This document shows positions 35,560 through 44,652 of a stretch of DNA of 64,000 bases, piece by piece. Within the stretch, counting starts at the first letter, position 1, and each line of letters opens with the position of its first letter. Where the stretch lies: assembly GCA_029856045.1 (NCBI GenBank), contig JAHQWG010000025.1, positions 94,904 through 158,903 of the forward strand. Reading direction: 5' to 3'. Source of the DNA: Promethearchaeia archaeon. Lineage in GTDB: Archaea > Asgardarchaeota > Lokiarchaeia > Sigyniarchaeales > SOKP01. The notes below the pieces were generated by a model. That model had not been told where the DNA came from, made no database searches, and saw only the letters and a list, made by a program, of their open reading frames with translations. The position numbers and the translations under genes are program-made.

Positions 35560-36072
35560 GTGAGGATCTTGAATATTTCCGAAAAATTTGATGAAAAAGC
35601 AATATTAAAAAGAATAGAAAGTCTCTTAAAGAAATTAAAAGAGAAAGGATTAAAGTTGAGTATAGCAGAGTCAGCTACTGGGGGTTATCTTTCTCATATG
35701 ATAACAAATATATCTGGTTCATCAGAAATATTTGAGCGTGGAGTTATATCATATAGTGATAAATCTAAGAGTGAAATATTGGGTGTAGATCCAAAAATGA
35801 TAAAAAAGTTCGGTGCAGTTAGTGATATTGTTGCAAAGCAGATGGCAGAAGGTATCCGAAGAATTGCCAACTCAGAAATAGGCATAGGAACAACAGGTAT
35901 AGCTGGCCCTACAGGGGGGACGGAATTAAAACCGGTTGGGTTAGTATATATTTCATACTCTTTAAAAGATCAAATAATTGTGGATAAACATAATTTTAAG
36001 ACTAGTCGGATTAAATTTAAGCAAAAGGTTTTAGAAGCTGTTATTACTAAACTAGAATCCATAATTTTATGA
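35560..36072 (+). CDS. pncC: CinA C-terminal-type nicotinamide-nucleotide amidohydrolase
   Basis: 170 residues, the stand-alone amidase domain. LSIAESATGGYLSHMITNISGSSEIFERGVISYS, then GAVSDIVAKQMAEG and IGIGTTGIAGPTGGTELKPVGLVYIS are the family signatures. It deamidates NMN to nicotinic acid mononucleotide, recycling pyridine nucleotides and thus linked to NadB in this window. The track start is GTG 35560; TTG 35569 is possible. A partial copy of its last ~20 codons lies 0.7 kb downstream. Confidence 0.88.
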   Translation: MRILNISEKFDEKAILKRIESLLKKLKEKGLKLSIAESATGGYLSHMITNISGSSEIFERGVISYSDKSKSEILGVDPKMIKKFGAVSDIVAKQMAEGIRRIANSEIGIGTTGIAGPTGGTELKPVGLVYISYSLKDQIIVDKHNFKTSRIKFKQKVLEAVITKLESIIL

Positions 36073-36241
36073 TTGAATTTCTTCTAAATTAGACATATTT
36101 AAATTAAGCAATTAAAATTTAATAACTATTTTTACAATGTTTATCCTCAATGTAATTTTAATAAACACGGGAAAATTTATAAAAAAGAGAACTAAAGAGT
36201 AATATGACAAAAAGAAGAAAAAAGTTAATGAGGAATAATCA

Positions 36242-36727
36242 ATGGAGACCTTTCGAACAAAAACAGACATAATTGTAACTCTACTGGGGATGTTTCAATG
36301 TCTGACACTTCTTCTTCCTATGGGATTTTATGCGATTGAACCACCACCAAGTTATGTTGACACTTTGTGGGGATTCCTTGAAGCATCAACATATATCAGC
36401 TTTATCATTGGAGTATTACTCCTTTTTCGCTACCAAATCCAAACCCATTTACATTTGAAAGCGAATATAATGATCATTCTCTCAGGAATAATAACCGTCT
36501 TGACATTTTTTATGGGATCTTTTCTGTATCCACTTACACAAACTTTAATTGAGGGATTTCATCAAGTTATTACTAATTCTGGAATAATAACTTATCTTGA
36601 TGTGGAAATTGGGGGAATATTCAAATATTTCTCATTTGGTGTGGGGTTTCTTTACCTTGGGTTAGGGGTAAAGCAGTATAATCGTGATCGCTTAGAAACC
36701 CTAGACTCAAAAATAACATCTTCTTGA
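36242..36727 (+). CDS. Four-helix membrane protein of unknown function
   Basis: 161 residues with four hydrophobic segments: IIVTLLGMFQCLTLLLPMGFY, LWGFLEASTYISFIIGVLLLF, IMIILSGIITVLTFFMGSFL, and GIFKYFSFGVGFLYLGLGV. Short loops and a charged C-terminus (KQYNRDRLETLD). ATG with GAGGA about 9 nt upstream. No family recognised. It lies exactly between intact pncC and the stray pncC 3' fragment, suggesting it came in with, or was bracketed by, a duplication. Confidence 0.65.
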   Translation: METFRTKTDIIVTLLGMFQCLTLLLPMGFYAIEPPPSYVDTLWGFLEASTYISFIIGVLLLFRYQIQTHLHLKANIMIILSGIITVLTFFMGSFLYPLTQTLIEGFHQVITNSGIITYLDVEIGGIFKYFSFGVGFLYLGLGVKQYNRDRLETLDSKITSS

Positions 36728-36747
36728 AATCTTTCATTTAATCTAAC

Positions 36748-36825
36748 CGGATTAAATTTAAGCAAAAGGTTTTAGAGGTTGTTGTTATTCGATTAGAATC
36801 TATTGTTCAAGAGGAACTGAAATAA
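36748..36825 (+). pseudogene. Fragment of a second pncC/cinA 3' end
   Basis: CGG ATT AAA TTT AAG CAA AAG GTT TTA GA is identical over 29 bases to the 3' end of pncC (from 36008), and the match continues at codon level: RIKFKQKVLEVVVIRLESIV here against RIKFKQKVLEAVITKLESII, then EELK and TAA. A stop lies just upstream, so only about 25 codons survive. Substitutions preserve amino-acid character, so the copy diverged while still coding and was then mostly deleted. Confidence 0.7.
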
Positions 36826-36831
36826 GAATTA

Positions 36832-37938
36832 TTAAAATTCTCTATTTATACTAAAATCTAATAATTCCATAAAAAATTTCTTAGATTTTTTATTTAATTC
36901 TGGATAAATTTTCTTTAAAGATTCCTTGGCTTGAGAAATTAGATTTAAACCAAATTGTTGAGCGATTTTTAAGGCGTTTGTTTCATTAATAATCTTCAAA
37001 ACTTCCTCAATTTCATTTTTATTTAAATCAGGTTTCCCATATAATTCATTTATAATTTTTTGTTGGTCTTCTGTTGTATTCTGGATTGCAATAATATATG
37101 GAAATTTTTTCTCGCCATGAATTAAATCTTTCTCTAGGTCTAAAATATCGTCTCTTATAGAATGAATTTGACCTAATTTTAACATAAAATCTGATAATGG
37201 ATTAATCTGATAATTCAAATTACCTTTTGCGAGAATTGCACCAATTTTTGCCGATTTTTCAAATAAGCTTGCAGTTTTTAGCTCTGCGATATTTAAATAT
37301 TGTTCTAAAGTCATAGTGATTTTATTCCAAAACATATATTCTTCAATAATTAGCCCCTTATTGATTGAATTGAACGCTTCATTATACTCAGCAAGTGCCT
37401 TGAATTTTAATTCATTCTCAAATTTTGATTTAAAAATAATCTGGGAACCTAAAAAATAGGTAATATTCCCTCCTAAAATTGCCATAGTATCTCCGAATTC
37501 TCGAGCAGATTCTTCTTTATTCGGAAAGTCTTTATCAGTATATGTTTCTAATAGTTGGTTTGCCCACCTAATATGAAAAGAAGGAAATCCTCTTCGTGTT
37601 ATATCTTTGTCAATAAGATCATCATGGATAAGTTTTGCATTATGGAGAAGCTCAACAGATAGTGCAACAGATATAATATCATCTGCCATTTCTTCTATAT
37701 AGTGAGGATTTGCAATTCCTAAAAATGATGCAATTAAAATTATAGGATGTAGTCTTTTTGGTTTATTATTTGGGGGTAATAAATAATCTTTTACTCTTTT
37801 AATGAAATCATATAGTAATGTGTTTTGAATTGATTCAGATTTTGATATCTCTATTAAATATTTTTCTAATTCTAAATCAACTTTATTTTTTTCTTCTTTA
37901 AAATATTGTTCTAGAAAATTTTTAGGTTTATTCATCAT
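36832..37938 (-). CDS. Isoprenyl (geranylgeranyl-type) diphosphate synthase
   Basis: 368 residues, class I trans-prenyltransferase. First Asp-rich motif in LIHDDLIDKDITRRG (about 105), second in IRDDILDLEKD (about 255). The residue five before the first motif is Ala rather than aromatic, which by the usual rule favours C20 or longer products, as needed for archaeal membrane lipids. Somewhat longer than the ~330-residue norm, with an N-terminal helical extension. ATG start with another ATG just beside it (MMNKPKN). Confidence 0.9.
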   Translation of the reverse strand: MMNKPKNFLEQYFKEEKNKVDLELEKYLIEISKSESIQNTLLYDFIKRVKDYLLPPNNKPKRLHPIILIASFLGIANPHYIEEMADDIISVALSVELLHNAKLIHDDLIDKDITRRGFPSFHIRWANQLLETYTDKDFPNKEESAREFGDTMAILGGNITYFLGSQIIFKSKFENELKFKALAEYNEAFNSINKGLIIEEYMFWNKITMTLEQYLNIAELKTASLFEKSAKIGAILAKGNLNYQINPLSDFMLKLGQIHSIRDDILDLEKDLIHGEKKFPYIIAIQNTTEDQQKIINELYGKPDLNKNEIEEVLKIINETNALKIAQQFGLNLISQAKESLKKIYPELNKKSKKFFMELLDFSINREF

Positions 37939-38122
37939 TCCATCATAATCTTGTTATTGATTAATAAAAATTCATAAATTTATTTATTTCCTCCTACCTT
38001 GAAGAATTATTTTTTATAGATTTTGAGTTATTTATCAAAAATTAAAATGGAATTACTTTTTTATTGAAATGATATTTTAATTAAATAATAATTAATTTAT
38101 ATTCTATTTTTAATAAGAGAAG

Positions 38123-38641
38123 ATGGTTGATAATATGAAATTGGGAGTTATTTCTGATTCACATGATAATTTGGACAAGATCAAAAAAGCAATAAATATT
38201 TTGAATAAAGAAAATATAGATTTCTTGATACACTGTGGGGATATCATCTCTCCTTTTATTTCAACAGTTTTTGAAGGGTTAGATGAAAAAATAAAAAATG
38301 GAAATTTTTACGGAGTTTTTGGTAATAATGATGGAGATCTATTATATTTAACAGAAAGGCTAGGAAAGATTTGCAAACTCAGTGGTTATGAAGCAATTTT
38401 AGAATTAGCTGGGAAAAAAATATATGTTTCTCATGGTCCAGATCCTTTAGTTATTAAAAGTTTAGCAAAATCTGGTGAATTTGATATTATTTGTACAGGA
38501 CATACTCACGATCATAATATCAAAAAAATAAATAATACGCTAGTTATAAATCCAGGAGAATTATGTGGATATTTGACTGGAAAAGCCACATTTGTTATCG
38601 TGGATTTAGAGACAATGGATGCCCGATTAATAGAAATATAG
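38123..38641 (+). CDS. YfcE/MJ0936-type metallophosphodiesterase
   Basis: 172 residues. All calcineurin-like metal motifs: DSHDN, HCGDI, GNNDG, VSHGPDP, GHTHDH. Single-domain phosphodiesterase acting on a small phosphodiester substrate, two-metal dependent (Mn/Ni in studied members). Start may be ATG 38138 (MKLGVISDSHDN), matching relatives better than ATG 38123, which adds MVDN. Monocistronic, convergent with the CaiB-family gene. Confidence 0.92.
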   Translation: MVDNMKLGVISDSHDNLDKIKKAINILNKENIDFLIHCGDIISPFISTVFEGLDEKIKNGNFYGVFGNNDGDLLYLTERLGKICKLSGYEAILELAGKKIYVSHGPDPLVIKSLAKSGEFDIICTGHTHDHNIKKINNTLVINPGELCGYLTGKATFVIVDLETMDARLIEI

Positions 38642-38662
38642 TTTTAAAAAAAAATTCGAGTT

Positions 38663-39865
38663 TTAGATTAGTCCATTTATTTTGAAATTACGTATCTCTT
38701 CCTCAGAATAATTTAATGTTTTAAGAACTTCCTTTGTATGTTGTCCTACTTTAGGAGATAAACTTCTTATTTTCAGGGGTGTTCTGGATAATTTTATTGG
38801 AGAAGATATATTTTTAATTTTTCCTAATTTTGGATGGTCTAATTCGACCACCATTTTACGAGCTATAATCTGAGGGTCATTACATGCTTCAGCAAAATTT
38901 TTCACGGGCATAATACACGTATCATATTTTTTAAAATGTTCTAACCATTCTTCTTGAGTTTTTGTTAGGAATTTTTCTTGGATTTTTTTAAATACTTCTT
39001 CTTTTTCCAGACCTTGAGGGAATTGTTTCAGTTTTAAATCAGATAATCCCAATCCTTCACATAATTCATTCCAAAACTTCATTTCAATTGCTCCTATAGA
39101 TAAATATTTATTATCTTTAGTTTTATATACTGAATAAAATGGAAAATCACCCTGTATTGGGGATATGGTTGTTAAATCTTGAGAAAAATGATATGCTGCT
39201 GGCATTGGCATAAAAGAAAAGACACAATCTAACATCGAAATATCAAGATATTGACCTTTTTTTTCTGAATTATTTGCTCTTTCAATGATTGCTGATAAGA
39301 TACTTATAGTAGATATTAAACCTCCTCCAATATCTGCAGCTTGAACTCCTGGAACCATTGGTTTTCTTTCTTGATTAGACTGATTTTCGATTTTTCTTTC
39401 TTTATTTAAATCTAAGATACCACAAATGCTAATATAATTTAAATCATGGCCCGCAATTTGTTCATAAGGACCATTCTGACCATAACCAGTTAATGAACAA
39501 TATATGATTGATGGATTAATTGAAGATAAAGTATCATAATCAATTTTTAATTTATTTGTGACCTTTGGTCGAAAAGTTTCTAAAATAACATCTGCCTGTT
39601 TTACTAATTCATAGAAGATTTCCTTTGCTTTTTCCTTTTTCAAATTAAGAGTTATCGATTTTTTATTACGCATTAATATAGAATTGAAAGCACTTTCCCG
39701 GTATCTTCCTTTTTGATGAAATGGAGGAGGGTTTGAATATGCATAATTAGGGTCTTCAACACGGATAACTTCCGCTCCTAGATCAGCTAAAATCATAGTA
39801 CAATAAGGTCCAGGAAGCATTCTAGCAAGGTCTAGAACCCTAATCCCATCTAATGGTAAATCCAT
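38663..39865 (-). CDS. Class III CoA-transferase (CaiB/BaiF), alpha-methylacyl-CoA racemase-like
   Basis: 400 residues. N-terminus LPLDGIRVLDLARMLPGPYCTMILADLGAEVIRVED is family-defining; SLNPSIIYC-like SINPSIIYCSLTGYGQNGPY and AGHDLNYISICGIL follow. The His-Asp pair of GHDLNY is where AMACR has its catalytic acid/base, so racemisation of 2-methylacyl-CoA is favoured over CoA transfer. This would serve branched or isoprenoid-chain breakdown and fits the beta-oxidation genes here. ATG start (MDLPLDG). Confidence 0.88.
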   Translation of the reverse strand: MDLPLDGIRVLDLARMLPGPYCTMILADLGAEVIRVEDPNYAYSNPPPFHQKGRYRESAFNSILMRNKKSITLNLKKEKAKEIFYELVKQADVILETFRPKVTNKLKIDYDTLSSINPSIIYCSLTGYGQNGPYEQIAGHDLNYISICGILDLNKERKIENQSNQERKPMVPGVQAADIGGGLISTISILSAIIERANNSEKKGQYLDISMLDCVFSFMPMPAAYHFSQDLTTISPIQGDFPFYSVYKTKDNKYLSIGAIEMKFWNELCEGLGLSDLKLKQFPQGLEKEEVFKKIQEKFLTKTQEEWLEHFKKYDTCIMPVKNFAEACNDPQIIARKMVVELDHPKLGKIKNISSPIKLSRTPLKIRSLSPKVGQHTKEVLKTLNYSEEEIRNFKINGLI

Positions 39866-40018
39866 AATAATTAATATTTAAAATTTATAATTTTTATGTT
39901 TTCTCAATTTATGAGAAGGTAATTTTATTGAAATATTTAATATTTAAAAAAAGTTCATTAATTAAAATGAGATAATTATCCAAGAGATTAGCTAAAGAAG
40001 TTTAAATATCTTGAAAAT

Positions 40019-40996
40019 TTATAGTAGAATCACGATTACTCCTGCAATTGTCAATATAACACCTAAAAACCCTTTTTTTGAAATTTTTTCGCCATTAATT
40101 AAATAATCTAGTGGAAGTGCGAATAAAGGACTTGCACTTGCTAATATGGCTATAAAAGTAGCTCCAGCTGTACGAACAGCTTCAGTATATAAAAAAGCAC
40201 CTAATGATGTGCCTATAATAGAACCAATTATTAACCACCACCACATTTGGTTAGACTTATTTTTACGATGGGATGATTCAATATTGGTCTGAATATGCTC
40301 CTCTCTCCATATCATTAAAGCTAAAATTAAAAAACTAAATGGAAATCGGATTACATTTCCAATAATCGAACTATATGCCTCTATTTGTAGGATACTGTCA
40401 ATTTCATTCAGAGCGTAATCAATTAATACGGCACCAATTGCCCAACCTAATGATGCTATTAAACCAAAAATAATTACTGGTGAAAATGTTTGTGATTTGA
40501 TTTCAAGATTACTAAAATCCTTGGAAATTGAAGATTGATCGACATTAGAAACATTAACATCCTCCAGATTAACTTTAGATTTCGCAATAATTACAACCCC
40601 AACCCCAATTAAAAGAATTGAAATAATTATCCTAATATCAAAAGGATAGTTAAGAAATATCATTGATAAAATAAATGTAAATAGCGGAAAAGTCATTGAA
40701 ATAGATAAAGCTTTTGCGGTACCCAACTCTTTTTGAGTCTTAAAGTATGAGGTATCAGCTATAACTTGACCGAAAACAAAACTTAAGATTAATATGAACC
40801 ATATAGTCCATGGGAGCAAAAAGATATGAAAAAATACTTCAAATATTAAAGCTATTATGATAAATGTTAGAGTTCCAATCCCTGTGCGAAAGAAATTTAT
40901 AAAAGAAGGAGATGCTTCATGTTCAGTTTTTCTAAATAGAATGTTAGATACTACAAAAGTAACTACAGCAAAAATTGCAAATAATTCACCAGTCAT
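40019..40996 (-). CDS. EamA-family (DMT) transporter
   Basis: 325 residues, ten hydrophobic segments in two EamA halves; the second half starts near residue 175 (VIIFGLIASLGWAIGAVLID). Typical sequences: SFINFFRTGIGTLTF, GTAKALSISMTFPLFTFIL, GAFLYTEAVRTAGATFIAILASASPLFALPLDYLINGE. A hydrophilic loop (about 143-168) joins the halves. Exports small metabolites in most studied members; substrate unknown here. ATG start (MTGELFAIFAV). Confidence 0.88.
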   Translation of the reverse strand: MTGELFAIFAVVTFVVSNILFRKTEHEASPSFINFFRTGIGTLTFIIIALIFEVFFHIFLLPWTIWFILILSFVFGQVIADTSYFKTQKELGTAKALSISMTFPLFTFILSMIFLNYPFDIRIIISILLIGVGVVIIAKSKVNLEDVNVSNVDQSSISKDFSNLEIKSQTFSPVIIFGLIASLGWAIGAVLIDYALNEIDSILQIEAYSSIIGNVIRFPFSFLILALMIWREEHIQTNIESSHRKNKSNQMWWWLIIGSIIGTSLGAFLYTEAVRTAGATFIAILASASPLFALPLDYLINGEKISKKGFLGVILTIAGVIVILL

Positions 40997-41162
40997 TAAT
41001 TTTTTTGGTTCTGGATAACTTAAATTTGTTCCTAATCGATTAATTAAATATAAGAAACTTAAAAATAGAACTGCATCTAAAATGCCTTTAAATAATTTTA
41101 TTTATAATAACAAATTTGTATTATTTTATTAGAATAAAAGTTTCTTTCATGGAAGATTTGTT

Positions 41163-42749
41163 ATGAGTAAGAAAAAAGAAGAGCCAATGAAAAATTTAAA
41201 AAATAACGAAAATGAAGATAAAGAAAAAGAAATGGAGTCCAGAAAGGAGGAAGAAGAAAGCGAAAAACCAATTGTAGTTAAAGCAGAAGCTTATAAAACG
41301 ATTATATTATATGCAAGCAGGTATGCTAACCAAGCAATACCTCCAGCTGAATGGAAAGAGATCTATGGAATTTTAATTGGGCATATTACTGATGCATTGG
41401 TTATTGTCGAAAAAGCTGAGGCTCTAACATTTGGGCATAGCACCGATGTTCAATTAGATGAAAGACATTATGGTTTTATTGAACAAATTGAAAATAAATT
41501 ATATGAAGAAAACCAAGGTCGTTTTATTGTGGGTTGGTTTCATAGTCATCCCGGTTTAGGACTATTTTATTCATATATTGATTTAATAAATCACATCGGC
41601 TTTCAAGGGAAAAATAAGGATTCTTGTGGATTAGTTTTTGATCATACTTTGTTGGGAAAAAAAAAGAGAGAAAAAGATGCTAATTCAGAACATATGATTA
41701 CTAAATATGACACTGGGTTTGAAATATATCGAATGAATAATGTAAATATGGATATCAATGATCCAGAATTTGACAATAACTATCATAAAGTAGATTATTT
41801 TATTGATGGATTAAATAAATTCTTTTTTGCGAATGTGATGACTGAGCTATCTGCTTTAGCTTCAAGTGGAAAACCATTACAATCAGCATATGGAGAAAAT
41901 GTTTCTAGTTATACACCGCAATTCACTCATTATCCAGAAAAAGTCCATGATGATTTTAATAAAGAATCAGAAGTTAAGGGTAAAAGTATTTCTCAAGAAA
42001 CTATGCCTGAATTAATCGAGATACCTTTAGAGATAGACGGAGAATTTGATGTGAAAGATATTTTTCGTGACGCCTCTGAAATTATGAAGTCAGAGAAACA
42101 TGATAACACTAAAAAATTACAAATGGCTGATGAATTATTTTTTGAGGGGAATCAAGCATTTAGACAAAAAAATTCATTTGAAGGTGTTGAAAAATATAAA
42201 AAAGGTTTGAAAATTCTTAAAGAAATAAATGAAATTGATAAGGTAATGGAAAATTTAAGTAAATTAAGTGAGAAATGTTTACATAACAACCATTATCCAT
42301 TAGCTGAACAAAATTCTGAAGAATTATTCAAGATTGCTGAATCAAATGGTTCTTTATTTTTTATGGGCGGAGCGAAATATATCATTGGATTTATTAAAAC
42401 AATAAGAAATGAAATAAAGGAAGGATTAGAAGACATTCAACAAGCTGCTATATTCTATGAAAATACTCTGGATTTTTATGGAACAGGTTTATGCAATCAA
42501 AAAATTGCAACAATTTATTCTACTCATCTAAAAGATATTGATAGGGCTTCCCTATTTTTTCTTGAAGCACTAAAAAATTTTAATAAAGCTCTTGATAAGA
42601 TACATCCATTAAGAATAACAGTTTGGGATAGTCCAAAACAAATTAAGGAAAGAATTAATAATCTTAAAGAAACTATTAAAAAAAATCTAAATCAGATAAC
42701 CGACCAAAATGTTAAAAGTAAAATTGAATCAGAACTAAAAAATTTCTAA
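41163..42749 (+). CDS. JAMM/MPN+ metalloprotease (Rpn11/CSN5-like) with C-terminal TPR region
   Basis: 528 residues. A charged Lys/Glu tail (1-40), then an MPN+ domain (about 45-230): Glu in EIYGILIGHI and GWFHSHPGLGLFYSYIDL, giving the exact JAMM spacing HxHx10D with Ser two or three before the Asp. Zn-dependent isopeptidases of this type remove ubiquitin or ubiquitin-like modifiers, and Asgard archaea are known to encode ubiquitin systems. Residues about 315-500 are helical, TPR-like (ADELFFEGNQAFRQKNSFEGVEKYKKGLKIL). No ubiquitin, E1 or E2 gene is in the window. ATG start. Confidence 0.85.
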   Translation: MSKKKEEPMKNLKNNENEDKEKEMESRKEEEESEKPIVVKAEAYKTIILYASRYANQAIPPAEWKEIYGILIGHITDALVIVEKAEALTFGHSTDVQLDERHYGFIEQIENKLYEENQGRFIVGWFHSHPGLGLFYSYIDLINHIGFQGKNKDSCGLVFDHTLLGKKKREKDANSEHMITKYDTGFEIYRMNNVNMDINDPEFDNNYHKVDYFIDGLNKFFFANVMTELSALASSGKPLQSAYGENVSSYTPQFTHYPEKVHDDFNKESEVKGKSISQETMPELIEIPLEIDGEFDVKDIFRDASEIMKSEKHDNTKKLQMADELFFEGNQAFRQKNSFEGVEKYKKGLKILKEINEIDKVMENLSKLSEKCLHNNHYPLAEQNSEELFKIAESNGSLFFMGGAKYIIGFIKTIRNEIKEGLEDIQQAAIFYENTLDFYGTGLCNQKIATIYSTHLKDIDRASLFFLEALKNFNKALDKIHPLRITVWDSPKQIKERINNLKETIKKNLNQITDQNVKSKIESELKNF

Positions 42750-42934
42750 TAATTATTTTATCAGAAATTCATTTTTCATTTAAAAAAAATTAAATTTAAT
42801 GGTTAATTGTATTAATGTAAAGTATTTCTTAATTTAAATAAACTAATTTTTTGTGATTTGAAATTCCTAGAAGAAAAGCTAAAATAAAGTTTAAGAGAAA
42901 GATCGCTTGTATCCACCTTGAACCGGCAGGAGAT

Positions 42935-43504
42935 GTGTCTAATAGCTTGCAACCACTTTGTATTTGTTCAACAAGAGAATTAGTGTTAGGTTCTCATGGC
43001 TCTTCGGGTGCATATGTATGTCAGGTATGCGAATATTATGAACCGAATTCAAATATAACAATAAATGAAGTATATAAAAAAAGCAAAAAGATGGCTGAGA
43101 AAAAAGTTCCGATAGTAAAAGAAGTAGAACTTAAAGATTTAGAAGCTGAATTATTAGAAGATATTGATTTGGATGTAAGTGAATTTGAAGAGGAGGAGGA
43201 GGTGGCGACTGAAATTAAATATAAAAAACGCTCAAAAGGAACTTCAAAAGTAAGTAAAAAAGAATTTAAAGAACTTACATCAGAGTGCCCTTATTGTGGC
43301 GAATTTTTTGAAGATCTTTCTGCTCATAAGGCCATTTGTGAATTTGCTCCTTCTGAAAGAGGGATAAAAGCATTAAGAGGAAGAAAACCCATACCTCCAA
43401 CTGAAAAACCAAAAGATGAACAGAAAGGAGAAGTGTGTCCTTATTGTGGGAAAACTTTTTTGAGATTAAGCAGGCATAAATGTAAAAAAGCTCCAAAGAA
43501 GTAA
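42935..43504 (+). CDS. Zinc-finger protein (CxC...CxxC plus two C2H2/C2HC fingers)
   Basis: 189 residues. N-terminal cysteine cluster CICSTRELV ... YVCQVCEYY; a very acidic middle (LEAELLEDIDLDVSEFEEEEEV) and basic linker; then two fingers, CPYCGEFFEDLSAHKAICEF (about 113) and CPYCGKTFLRLSRHKCKK (about 168). Eukaryote-like C2H2 spacing suggests nucleic-acid or protein binding. GTG start behind AGGAG, but spacing is only 2 nt; the frame is open 27 codons further (from 42857) with no ATG/GTG/TTG, so another early start is possible. Same strand and 185 bp after the JAMM gene. Confidence 0.7.
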   Translation: MSNSLQPLCICSTRELVLGSHGSSGAYVCQVCEYYEPNSNITINEVYKKSKKMAEKKVPIVKEVELKDLEAELLEDIDLDVSEFEEEEEVATEIKYKKRSKGTSKVSKKEFKELTSECPYCGEFFEDLSAHKAICEFAPSERGIKALRGRKPIPPTEKPKDEQKGEVCPYCGKTFLRLSRHKCKKAPKK

Positions 43505-43535
43505 AATTGCAATAGAAATCTGGATTTCTTTAAAA

Positions 43536-43544
43536 GTTTATAAG
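43536..43544 (+). promoter_or_regulatory. TATA box of the radical SAM gene
   Basis: GTTTATAAG lies 22-30 bp before the ATG at 43566, consistent with an archaeal promoter giving a very short leader. Confidence 0.45.
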
Positions 43545-43565
43545 AAATAAATTATAGAGATTAAG

Positions 43566-44486
43566 ATGCCAAATCAAGAAAGTATATATTACTGTCTTCC
43601 AGTCTTTAGACCTCCTTCAGAAGCATATTCCTTATTGATTCAGGCTACTGAAGGTTGTTCATTTCGTTGTACTTTCTGTATGTCAAATTTACGTAAGAAA
43701 TTCGTAATTAGAGACACAAAAGATATAAAGAAAGATTTGGATATTGGAAGAAAAATACATGGACTTAATGTAAAAAAGATTTTCTTCTTGGATGGAAACG
43801 CGATGGTAATGCCCACGGAAAAATTATTAGAAATAACGAAATATGCAAGAAAAATATTTCCCTTTGTAAGATGTGGTGTTTACGCTCATGCGAAAGATAT
43901 TCTTAAGAAATCGGATGAGGAATTGAGAGAATTAAATAAGGCAGGTCTGGGAATTGCCTATGTTGGATTCGAGTCTGGATCTAATAAACTACTTAAAATG
44001 ATGAATAAGCATACAACTAAGGAAGAACTAATTTCAGCGAGTAAGAAATTAATGAAATCAGGTATTACTCTTTCTGCTACATTAATATTAGGGTTAGGGG
44101 GTGATAATAAAGATTTATCTGAACTCTCTGCCATAAATTCAGCGGACTTAGTGAATAAAATCTGCCCAGATGATGACACACTTTGGTATATTGCTTGTTT
44201 GACCCTCATGGTACCTCCTGGTACTGAACTTTTTGAAAGAAAAGTGAAAAATGAATTTCACGAGATGGAAACTCTGGATATTTTAAAAGAATTATACCAA
44301 TTTATTGAAAATATTAATTTTAAGAATAATCCTAACGCAAATTGCGTTTTTCGTACTAATCACGCTTCTAATTATTTAGCTATAGGAGGTATTTTAGATC
44401 AAGATAAATTTAAAATTCTTAAAACAATAAGAATGGGTTTAGAAAATCCGAATATTTTAAGACCTGATTCCTATCGAGCATTGTGA
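43566..44486 (+). CDS. Radical SAM protein
   Basis: 306 residues. GCSFRCTFCMSN near residue 31 gives the CxxxCxxC motif for the SAM-binding [4Fe-4S] cluster; FLDGNAMVMPTEKLL, GIAYVGFESGSNKLLKMM and TLILGLGGDNKDLS are the later barrel strands, like the elongator-3/HemN/MiaB-type group. No second cluster motif or B12 domain is visible, so the reaction cannot be named. ATG start, good TATA box. A candidate 44-residue membrane peptide follows. Confidence 0.88.
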   Translation: MPNQESIYYCLPVFRPPSEAYSLLIQATEGCSFRCTFCMSNLRKKFVIRDTKDIKKDLDIGRKIHGLNVKKIFFLDGNAMVMPTEKLLEITKYARKIFPFVRCGVYAHAKDILKKSDEELRELNKAGLGIAYVGFESGSNKLLKMMNKHTTKEELISASKKLMKSGITLSATLILGLGGDNKDLSELSAINSADLVNKICPDDDTLWYIACLTLMVPPGTELFERKVKNEFHEMETLDILKELYQFIENINFKNNPNANCVFRTNHASNYLAIGGILDQDKFKILKTIRMGLENPNILRPDSYRAL

Positions 44487-44505
44487 GGTCTAGTAAGGAA
44501 AATCA

Positions 44506-44640
44506 TTGGAAAGATCAATAGTAGGATTATTAGTTTCATACTTTAGTATTACAATTTTTATAGGTTCGATTTTAGAATTTATTTATGCGTTAATATCTTC
44601 GTTTACAGAAATAATATTATCAAAATTGGGTAAAAATTAG
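44506..44640 (+). CDS. Candidate 44-residue membrane peptide
   Basis: TTG start 7 nt behind AAGGA, 20 bp after the radical SAM stop and on the same strand. Translation begins MERSIVGLLVSYFSITIFIG and continues as one long hydrophobic segment, ending LSKLGKN. Not in the ORF track because of its size. The SD, spacing and clear TM character favour a real small protein, but it is unproven and AT-rich DNA easily yields hydrophobic ORFs. Confidence 0.4.
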   Translation: MERSIVGLLVSYFSITIFIGSILEFIYALISSFTEIILSKLGKN

Positions 44641-44652
44641 TTTTTTATCTCT

